From positions 5,990,206 to 6,054,205 of the forward strand of contig NZ_CP077085.1 in NCBI RefSeq assembly GCF_014268455.2: a stretch of DNA of 64,000 nucleotides, read 5' to 3'. The position numbers and the translations under genes are program-made. The notes below the pieces were generated by a model, which saw nothing but the letters and a program-made list of their open reading frames with translations, did no database searches and had not been told where the DNA came from. Positions 57,360 through 64,000 of the stretch are shown piece after piece (the first letter of the stretch is position 1; the number at the start of each line of letters is the position of its first letter). Source of the stretch: Pseudomonas shahriarae (lineage in GTDB: Bacteria; Pseudomonadota; Gammaproteobacteria; Pseudomonadales; Pseudomonadaceae).

Positions 57360-59336
57360 TTACCGAAACCGATCCACCTCTTGCCGCAGCCCTGCCGCCA
57401 ACGTCTCCAGCTCCCTGGCGGTAATCGCCAGGTTCGAGACCACTTCCCGCTGCTCACTGTTGGCCAGGGCAATGCTCTGCAGGTTGCTGCTGAGCAAGGT
57501 CGCGGTGCTGCTTTGCTCCTGGGTCGCTGTGGTAATCGCGGCAAACTGCTGCCCCGCCGAGCGGCTTTGCTCGTCGATGCGCGCCAGGGCCGAGGCCACG
57601 TCGGCGTTGCGCGACAAGCCTTCCTGCATCAGCACATTGCCCTGTTCCATGGTGCTGATGGCATTGCCGGTTTCCTGCTGGATGCTCTGGATCATCCCGG
57701 AAATCTCATCGGTGGCCTGGCGGGTACGCGAGGCCAGGTTGCGCACCTCATCGGCGACCACGGCAAATCCACGCCCCTGCTCCCCGGCCCGCGCCGCCTC
57801 GATGGCGGCGTTGAGTGCCAGCAGGTTGGTCTGTTCGGCGATCGAGGTAATCACGCCGACGATGCCGCCGATTTCCTGGGAACGTTGGCCCAGGGTATTG
57901 ATCACCTTGGCCGTGCTGTTCAGTGCCGTGGCGATATGCTCCAGGGACGACGACGCCTCCTGCATCGAGTTGCGGCCAATGCGGGTCTGCTGGGCATTTT
58001 CCTGGGCCATGCGTTCGGTATTGCCCATGTTGTCGGCAATGTTCAGCGAAGTGGCGCTGAACTCTTCCACCGCGCCGGCCATGCTGGTGATCTCGCCGGA
58101 TTGCTGCTCCATGCCCTCATAAGCGCCTCCCGACAAACCTGACAGCGCCTGGGCGCGGCTGTTGACCTCTTCGGCCGCCTTGCGGATATGGGAGACCATG
58201 GTCGACAAGGCCTCGCCCATCTGGTTGAAGCTGCGTGCCAGCTGTCCGATTTCATCGTGGCTGGACACATTCAGCCGCGCACTCAAATCACCGGCCCCCA
58301 GGGCTTCGGCCTGGCGCACCAGGTCGCCCAGGGGCTGCAATTTGCTGCGTAGCAACCAGACCGCCGCGCCTACCGCCAACAGCATCGCCAGCACGCTGCC
58401 GATCACCAGGCGGATACCCACGGCCCAGGTCACCGCGCGGATCTCGGCCTTGGGCATGCTCGCCACCACCGACCACGGGCCGCCGTCAAATGGCACTGCA
58501 ACGCTGTAGAAGTCTTCGCCCTTGTCACTCCAGAAACGCCCCTGGCCAGGCTTTTGCGCCAGCTCCAGGATCACCGGAACGGCCTGCTCCAACGCCTGCA
58601 CGCCGGCAGGCGGCACCAGCCAGTGTTTTTGCTCGTCCAGCAGCGCCAGCGAGCCGGTCTGGCCAATGCGGAACCGCTTGAGGTTGGCGAATTGGGCGTT
58701 CTGCGCATCGGTGTAGTCGAAACCGATGAACAACACCGCAATCACCTGGCCGCTGGCATCACGTACCGGGCTGTACTGGGTCATGTAGGAACGTTCGAAC
58801 AGCACCGCGCGACCGATGTAGCTCTGCCCGGCGAGCAGGCGCTGGTAGGCCGGCCCCTGGCGATCCAGCACGGTGCCGATGGCGCGGTTGCCGTCCTGTT
58901 TGGTCAGGGAGGTGCTGATACGGACAAAGTCTTCGCCGCTGCGCACGAACACCGTGGCCACGCCGCCGGACATCTGCTTGAACTCATCGACCTCGTCGAA
59001 GTTGTTGTTCAGTACTTCAGTGCCCAGGTAAAGGCCCGGGGTCTGCACCCCGGCCACACTCACCATCTGCTCGGGACGTACGCTCAACCCGGCGCCGAAG
59101 CGCTTTTCAAACAACCCACTCAAACGCTGGGTGCTCTCACGCAGGGTGCTGTGGAAGGTATTGAGTTGGTCGGCGAGCAAACGCGCTTCGCTGGCCAGGT
59201 GTTCTTCACGGGTCAGCAGGTTGGCCGAGTCCAGGGAGCGCAGGGCAAATACCGTGCTGCCGCTGATCACGACAGCCAATATGACCGCCAAGGCAATGCC
59301 CAGCTGCGAAGCGATGCGGGCGCGGGGTTGAGACAT
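57360..59336 (-). CDS. Methyl-accepting chemotaxis protein with Cache sensor
   Basis: A 658-residue chemoreceptor. First membrane segment (residues about 10-35, [19 protein letters not shown]), a periplasmic domain of Cache_3-Cache_2 type to about 335 ([38 protein letters not shown]), second membrane segment, HAMP ([21 protein letters not shown]) and the signalling domain with hairpin tip [21 protein letters not shown]. No CheB/R-binding pentapeptide is at the C-terminus, which ends QEVDRFR. ATG 59336 has AGGAG upstream. The ligand is unknown. Confidence 0.93.
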   Translation of the reverse strand: MSQPRARIASQLGIALAVILAVVISGSTVFALRSLDSANLLTREEHLASEARLLADQLNTFHSTLRESTQRLSGLFEKRFGAGLSVRPEQMVSVAGVQTPGLYLGTEVLNNNFDEVDEFKQMSGGVATVFVRSGEDFVRISTSLTKQDGNRAIGTVLDRQGPAYQRLLAGQSYIGRAVLFERSYMTQYSPVRDASGQVIAVLFIGFDYTDAQNAQFANLKRFRIGQTGSLALLDEQKHWLVPPAGVQALEQAVPVILELAQKPGQGRFWSDKGEDFYSVAVPFDGGPWSVVASMPKAEIRAVTWAVGIRLVIGSVLAMLLAVGAAVWLLRSKLQPLGDLVRQAEALGAGDLSARLNVSSHDEIGQLARSFNQMGEALSTMVSHIRKAAEEVNSRAQALSGLSGGAYEGMEQQSGEITSMAGAVEEFSATSLNIADNMGNTERMAQENAQQTRIGRNSMQEASSSLEHIATALNSTAKVINTLGQRSQEIGGIVGVITSIAEQTNLLALNAAIEAARAGEQGRGFAVVADEVRNLASRTRQATDEISGMIQSIQQETGNAISTMEQGNVLMQEGLSRNADVASALARIDEQSRSAGQQFAAITTATQEQSSTATLLSSNLQSIALANSEQREVVSNLAITARELETLAAGLRQEVDRFR

Positions 59337-59525
59337 GACAGCTCCTGGCCGAGGCCCGGATCGTCCTGATCTCATAGCGCTAATCGGCAAATTTCTTGGA
59401 TTGGGGGCACGCTGAGCCGCAACTAATGGCGACTCCGACACACCTACTTCGGCGGCCCCAATCAATACTTGAGCAAATTACAGGGGCATCACTCAAAGGC
59501 ACCGTGTGTAGGACGCTGCATCGTT

Positions 59526-60446
59526 TCACTCGAGCTGTTCCACCGCCGGCAAGGCCATGGCCCGGACTTCACTTTGCAGGAAGTCCGACAGCCTGCGCAG
59601 GCGCTCACCACCGGGGCGGGTCTTGGGCCAGACCAGGTAATAGCTTTCGCCGCTGGCCACCGCAGTCGGCCATGGCAAACTCAAGCGCCCCTGGGCCACA
59701 TCCTCGGCGACCATCAGCAGATCGCCCATGGACACGCCATAGCCCCGGGCAGCGGCAATCATCCCCAGCTCCAGCGTATCGAACACCTGCCCGCCCTTGA
59801 TGGCGACGCGGGACGCCAGCCCCGTACGCTGCAACCAGCGGCGCCAATCACGCCGATCCGGCGTGGGGTGCAGCAGTTCAGCGCTGGCCAGGCGCTCCAC
59901 ATCCCAGGGGCCGTCATTGAGCAGGTTCGGCGCGCCCACCGGGATCAACAGTTCGGGAAACAGGTAGCTGGCTTCCCAGTCCGCCGGAAAGTGCCCGTCA
60001 CTCAGCAAGACCGCGCAGTCGAACGGTTCCTGATTGAAATCCACTTCGTCGATGCTCATCCAGGCGCTGGTCAACTGCACCTCGTTGCCCGGCTGCAAGT
60101 GCCGGAACCGGCTCAGGCGCGCCAGCAACCAGCGCATGGTCAGGGTCGACGGGGCCTTCATGCGCAGGATGTCATCTTCGGCATTCAAGGTATGGCAGGC
60201 GCGCTCCAGGGCGGCGAAGCCCTCGCGCACCCCAGGCAGCAGCAGGCGCGCCGACTCGGTCAACTGCAAGGTGCGCCCGCTGCGCTGGAACAGGCGGCAG
60301 GCGAAATGCTCCTCCAGGGTGCGGATATGCCGGCTGACTGCACTTTGGGTGATGGACAGTTCTTCGGCCGCACGGGTGAAGGAGTTATGCCGTGAGGCGG
60401 CTTCAAATGCACGCAAGGCATAAAGCGGAGGCAGGCGACGAGACAT
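59526..60446 (-). CDS. LysR-family regulator (GcvA-like)
   Basis: A 306-residue regulator. The start MSRRLPPLYALRAFEAASRHNSFTRAAEEL-type helix-turn-helix with SITQSAVSRHIRTLEE is characteristic of the GcvA/AmpR side of the LysR family. The C-terminal substrate-binding domain includes FDCAVLLSDGHFPADW and RGYGVSMGDLLMVAEDVA. It is divergent from the MATE pump gene; LysR proteins often control divergent neighbours. ATG 60446 is preceded by GGAG. Confidence 0.92.
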   Translation of the reverse strand: MSRRLPPLYALRAFEAASRHNSFTRAAEELSITQSAVSRHIRTLEEHFACRLFQRSGRTLQLTESARLLLPGVREGFAALERACHTLNAEDDILRMKAPSTLTMRWLLARLSRFRHLQPGNEVQLTSAWMSIDEVDFNQEPFDCAVLLSDGHFPADWEASYLFPELLIPVGAPNLLNDGPWDVERLASAELLHPTPDRRDWRRWLQRTGLASRVAIKGGQVFDTLELGMIAAARGYGVSMGDLLMVAEDVAQGRLSLPWPTAVASGESYYLVWPKTRPGGERLRRLSDFLQSEVRAMALPAVEQLE

Positions 60447-60604
60447 GAGGAAAACTCCGACGGCACGATTCCGAAACCCTACCAGATTCATCCTGGCATG
60501 AGTTTTAATCATGCGAATGATCGCATTTATCCCTTTGTGCAAAGCGCTGAGAGCGCCGAGAATCAACCCTTCTACCCCTTGTGCAATTATTGAGCGTGAT
60601 GATC

Positions 60605-61993
60605 ATGCAGCATCCGGCGCGTACCGAACTCTGGGCCATTCTGCGGCTGTCAGGGCCGTTGATTGCCTCGCAGTTGGCGCACATGTTGATGGTGCTGACC
60701 GACACCCTGATGATGGCCCGCCTCAGCCCCGAAGCCCTGGCCGGCGGCGGGCTGGGTGCGGCAAGCTATTCGTTTGTGTCGATCTTTTGCATCGGCGTGA
60801 TTGCCGCCGTGGGCACCCTGGTCGCCATTCGCCAGGGCGCCGGCGACATCGAGGGCGCCACCCGCCTGACCCAGGCCGGCCTGTGGCTGGCCTGGCTGAT
60901 GGCCCTGGTGGCCGGCCTGCTGCTGTGGAACCTCAAGCCGGTGCTGCTGATGTTCGGCCAGACCGAAACCAACGTGCAGTCGGCCGGGCAATTCCTGATG
61001 ATCCTGCCGTTCGCCCTGCCCGGCTACCTGACGTTCATGGCCCTGCGCGGCTTCACCAGCGCCATCGGCAAAGCCACGCCGGTGATGGTGATCAGCCTGT
61101 GCGGCACGGTGCTCAACTACCTGCTCAACCATGCGTTGATCGAAGGCATGTTCGGCCTGCCCAAGCTGGGCCTGATGGGCATTGGCCTGGTCACGGCGAT
61201 TGTCGCCAACTGCATGGCCCTGGCACTGTTGTGGTACATCAAATACAACCGCGCCTACGCGGCCTACCCCCTGGGCAAGGGCCTGCTGCGGCCCAACCTG
61301 CATTACTTGCGCGAGCTGTGGCGCCTGGGCCTGCCGATTGGCGGTACCTATGCGGTGGAAGTCGGCTTGTTCGCCTTTGCGGCGCTGTGCATGGGCACCA
61401 TGGGCAGTACGCAGTTGGCGGCCCACCAGATTGCCCTGCAAATCGTCTCGGTGGCGTTCATGGTGCCGGCGGGCATGTCCTATGCCGTCACCATGCGCAT
61501 CGGCTTGCACTATGGCGGCGGGCAACTGCTCGATGCACGGCTGGCCGGACGCGTGGGTATCGCCTTCGGCGCGAGCGTGATGCTGGGGTTTGCCATGGTG
61601 TTCTGGCTGTTTTCAGACCCGCTGATCGGCCTGTTCCTCGACCATGACGACCCGGCCTTCGCCCAAGTGATCAGCCTGGCGGTCAGCCTGTTGGCCGTGG
61701 CGGCGTGGTTCGAGCTGTTCGACGGCGTGCAGACCATCGCCATGGGTTGCATCCGAGGGCTCAAGGATGCCAAGACCACGTTCCTCGTCGGCCTGGGTTG
61801 TTACTGGTTGATTGGCGCACCGGCGGCCTGGTTGATGGCGTTTACCTTGGACTGGGGCCCGACCGGCGTGTGGTGGGGTCTGGCGCTGGGGCTTGCCTGT
61901 GCGGCGATTACCCTGACCTGGGCGTTTGAGGCGAAGATGAAGCGGATGATTGCCCAGGAGCCGCAAGTCGATGCGGTCCCACAGCCTAACTGA
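60605..61993 (+). CDS. MATE-family multidrug efflux pump (NorM/PmpM type)
   Basis: A 462-residue 12-helix transporter, driven by sodium or protons. The family features are LWAILRLSGPLIASQLAHMLM, VLTDTLMMARLSPEALAGGGL, LRGFTSAIGKATPVM and, in the second half, LAAHQIALQIVSVAFMVPAGMSYAV. ATG 60605 (MQHPARTEL) has GAG ten bases upstream; ATG 60599 is close and also possible. Substrate unknown, typically cationic drugs or fluoroquinolones in the family. Confidence 0.92.
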   Translation: MQHPARTELWAILRLSGPLIASQLAHMLMVLTDTLMMARLSPEALAGGGLGAASYSFVSIFCIGVIAAVGTLVAIRQGAGDIEGATRLTQAGLWLAWLMALVAGLLLWNLKPVLLMFGQTETNVQSAGQFLMILPFALPGYLTFMALRGFTSAIGKATPVMVISLCGTVLNYLLNHALIEGMFGLPKLGLMGIGLVTAIVANCMALALLWYIKYNRAYAAYPLGKGLLRPNLHYLRELWRLGLPIGGTYAVEVGLFAFAALCMGTMGSTQLAAHQIALQIVSVAFMVPAGMSYAVTMRIGLHYGGGQLLDARLAGRVGIAFGASVMLGFAMVFWLFSDPLIGLFLDHDDPAFAQVISLAVSLLAVAAWFELFDGVQTIAMGCIRGLKDAKTTFLVGLGCYWLIGAPAAWLMAFTLDWGPTGVWWGLALGLACAAITLTWAFEAKMKRMIAQEPQVDAVPQPN

Positions 61994-62011
61994 AGGATGT
62001 ACTCGGTCAGT

Positions 62012-62037
62012 GTGGGAGCTGGCTTGCCAGCCCCCAC
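62012..62037. repeat. REP element
   Basis: GTGGGAGCTGGCTTGCCAGC followed by CCCCAC. It folds on itself and lies between the convergent MATE and GGDEF-EAL genes. Confidence 0.82.
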
Positions 62038-62058
62038 CTTTTTGATTGGTTTACAGGG

Positions 62059-63732
62059 CTAGATCACATCGCCCAACAACGCCTGCTGGCTGCTGCCAAA
62101 CGTCAGGTATTCCACCAATTCCGCCAGCGGCAACGGCTTGCTGATCAGGTAACCCTGGGCCTGGTCGCAGCCGAACAAGCGCAACAACGCCAGTTGCTCC
62201 GGGGTTTCCACGCCTTCGGCCACCACTTCCAGGTTGAGGTTGTGGGCCAGGTTGATCATGGCGTGCACCAGCTTGCGGTTTTCTTCGCGCTCTTCCATAC
62301 CGCCGACAAAGCTCTTGTCGATCTTGAGCAAGGCAATCGGCAGGCTGTTGAGGTGCACGAAGGACGAGAACCCGGTGCCAAAGTCATCCAGGGAGAAGCG
62401 CACACCCAGGCGGCCCAAGGCATCCATGGTCTGCTTGACCAGGTCGCTGCGGCGCATCACGGCGGTTTCAGTAAGCTCGAATTCGAGCCATTGCGCCTCC
62501 ACCCCACGCTCGGCAATCAAACGGCTCAGGGTCGAGAGCAACTGGCTGTCCTGAAACTGACGGAACGACAGGTTGACCGCCATGTGCAACGGCGGCAGGC
62601 CGCGCTCGCGCAGGTCCTGCATATCGCGCAGGGCCCGGGAAATCACCCAGTAGCCCAACGGCACGATCAGGCCGCTCTGCTCGGCCAGCGGCACGAACTC
62701 GCTCGGCGGCAGCAAGCCACGTTCACCGTGGCGCCAGCGCACCAGGGCTTCGAGGCCGACGATATGCCCATCGTCCAGGTCCAGCCGCGGCTGGTAATGC
62801 AGTTCCAGTTCGTCACGGCGCAGCGCCCGGCGCAGTTCGCTTTCCAGGTCGGCGAGGCTACGGGCATTGCGGTTGATGCGTTCATTGAAGATATGAAAGG
62901 TGCAGCCCTGGGTGCTCTTGGCCTGTTGCATGGCGATATGCGCGTGCCACATCAACGGGTCGGCGCCGGCCTTGGCGCGGGCATGGGCCACACCGAGGCT
63001 GCAACCGATCAGCAGGCTCTCGCCATCGACCCAGTAAGGTTCGGCCATGGCCTCGGTGATGCGCTCGGCCATCCACTCGGCGCGTTGCGGCGCACGGCGG
63101 GTGTCGATCAACAAGGCAAATTCATCACTGCCCAGGCGCGCCAGTTGGTCGCCGACCTCCAGTTGGCTCTTGAGCCGCGAGACCACTTGCAGGATCAGCC
63201 GGTCGCCCGCCTGATGGCCGAGGGCATCGTTGGCATGGCGGAAGTTGTCCAGGTCCAGGTGGCCGAGGGCCAGGCCACGCCCGTCGTTTTCCGCCAGGCG
63301 CGCGGCCAGCAGGGTCTGGAAACCCTGGCGGTTGGCGATGCCGGTCAAGGGGTCTTGTGCGGCCAGGCGTTGCAGGGTGTTTTCCAGCAAGCCGCGTTCG
63401 CGCACATGGCGCAGGCAGCGGCGCAGCGTATCCACATCAAACGCGCCACGGATCAACCAATCGCTGGCGCCCAACGGTGCAACCAGCGGTTCCTGCTCCA
63501 GCAGCATTACGGTGGGCAGGTTACAACGGCCAGGGCCAGGTTGCAGACCCGGGGTGGTGAGCAAGACAGCCGTGCGGTCGTCGTCGAACAGGCTGCTCAC
63601 CGACTCCCAGCTTGGCGCACTGACCAGCACAGCCCCATCGCCCATCGGCGCCAGGCACTCGCGCAACAACGCTGCCCACGCTGGCTCATCGGCCAGTAGC
63701 AGCAAACGCAAGGGTTCGACAGGCGTAGACAA
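62059..63732 (-). CDS. GGDEF-EAL c-di-GMP protein, probable phosphodiesterase
   Basis: A 557-residue cytoplasmic protein. Residues 1-110 resemble a receiver-like or unknown sensor domain. The GGDEF domain has DPLTGIANRQGFQ and DLDNFRHANDALGH, but the signature reads GSDEF. The EAL domain has all of GLEALVRW, NLSFRQF, ELTET, DDFGTGFSS, KIDKSF and EGVET, so hydrolysis of c-di-GMP is likely. The gene at this place in P. aeruginosa (PA5295, called proE) encodes an active phosphodiesterase, as I recall it. Whether GSDEF is a catalytic or GTP-binding domain cannot be judged. Confidence 0.9.
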   Translation of the reverse strand: MSTPVEPLRLLLLADEPAWAALLRECLAPMGDGAVLVSAPSWESVSSLFDDDRTAVLLTTPGLQPGPGRCNLPTVMLLEQEPLVAPLGASDWLIRGAFDVDTLRRCLRHVRERGLLENTLQRLAAQDPLTGIANRQGFQTLLAARLAENDGRGLALGHLDLDNFRHANDALGHQAGDRLILQVVSRLKSQLEVGDQLARLGSDEFALLIDTRRAPQRAEWMAERITEAMAEPYWVDGESLLIGCSLGVAHARAKAGADPLMWHAHIAMQQAKSTQGCTFHIFNERINRNARSLADLESELRRALRRDELELHYQPRLDLDDGHIVGLEALVRWRHGERGLLPPSEFVPLAEQSGLIVPLGYWVISRALRDMQDLRERGLPPLHMAVNLSFRQFQDSQLLSTLSRLIAERGVEAQWLEFELTETAVMRRSDLVKQTMDALGRLGVRFSLDDFGTGFSSFVHLNSLPIALLKIDKSFVGGMEEREENRKLVHAMINLAHNLNLEVVAEGVETPEQLALLRLFGCDQAQGYLISKPLPLAELVEYLTFGSSQQALLGDVI

Positions 63733-64000
63733 GCTAGCTCCCTAGACTTTGCAAAAATTCGTTGGCGGCGGGCATTATGACGCGCAGCCTGATAATGACC
63801 AATGATATTGGTTATCAAATACGCGCAGTGCAGGTCTAGATCGAACAATAGACCCAAAAACACCGCACATCCTGCGGCAAAGTAACAAAACCGGCAAATT
63901 TAGATCGAGTGGTACGTCACACTGTCGTTCAGAGGCGGCAGAATCTTGCCAGCCTGTTAAAATGCCCGCCCTTTTCGCTCAAAGACTCCCAAAACCCTGT
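63733..64000. promoter_or_regulatory. Promoter region upstream of the GGDEF-EAL gene
   Basis: No gene begins before the window ends. In P. aeruginosa rep lies divergently here, so the region probably serves both genes. It contains the Fur-like site described separately. Confidence 0.5.
63803..63817. promoter_or_regulatory. Fur-box-like site
   Basis: TGATATTGGTTATCA agrees at 13 of 15 positions with the 7-1-7 Fur consensus TGATAATGATTATCA. Next to it is a second partial half, TGATAATGACC, and the centre ACCAATGATATTGGT is a perfect dyad. It is 71 bases upstream of the GGDEF-EAL start. Confidence 0.4.

Overview
The window is a GC-rich bacterial chromosome segment whose gene content and order match the ubiD-rho-trxA / ppx-ppk-hemB / algP-algQ-hemYXDC-algR-argH / cyaA-rnk-cyaY-lppL-lysA-dapF-xerC / sutA-amtB-glnK / comM stretch of Pseudomonas (P. 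aeruginosa PAO1 about PA5237-PA5295, recalled rather than searched). REP-type palindromes with the core GTGGGAGCTGGCTTG, together with DUF1120 fimbriae, point to the P. fluorescens group. No rRNA, tRNA, CRISPR array or transposase was found.

Layout. 1-2427: 5' part of ubiD, rho and trxA, all on the minus strand. 2548-10895: accessory block between trxA and ppx, with a GntR regulator, a complete polar amino acid ABC importer and a chaperone-usher fimbrial operon whose upstream region is AT-rich. 11376-17779: polyphosphate genes ppx and ppk with an amidase wedged between them, then hemB. 17998-22628: DedA protein, fatty acid hydroxylase-type membrane protein, ElbB, and a cytochrome c-FTR1 iron permease. 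22932-26075: operon of three lipoproteins (COG3014, YcfL, LpoB) and a CsgG/LpoB-like exported protein. 26213-29396: LysE exporter, MscS channel and the ABC-F protein YheS. 29447-40169: the alg/hem cluster, including the repeat-rich algP, FKBP, algQ, dsbB, hemY-X-D-C, algR and divergent argH.

The sensor-kinase gene algZ (fimS), which sits between algR and argH in P. aeruginosa, survives here only as a broken remnant, still overlapping the algR start. 40339-50757: GST, small conserved proteins, cyaA, rnk, cyaY, lptM, and the lysA-dapF-yigA-xerC-yigB operon. 50868-53421: sutA, a second gene remnant (yjbQ C-terminal part with a frameshift), and amtB-glnK. 53842-63732: ubiK, comM, a TetR regulator with a tandem palindromic operator in front of an ATPase-less ABC-type membrane protein, a Cache chemoreceptor, a LysR/MATE divergent pair, and a GGDEF-EAL protein with a Fur-like site upstream.

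Functionally, the core genes cover tetrapyrrole synthesis (hemB, C, D, X, Y), polyphosphate, diaminopimelate/lysine, nitrogen sensing (glnK-amtB), cAMP (cyaA) and envelope regulation (algR, algQ, algP). Candidates for undescribed biology are the COG3014-YcfL-LpoB-CsgG-like operon, the TetR/six-TM module, and the AlgR regulator that has lost its adjacent kinase. All starts were chosen from visible ribosome binding sites and family N-termini; no database search was possible.
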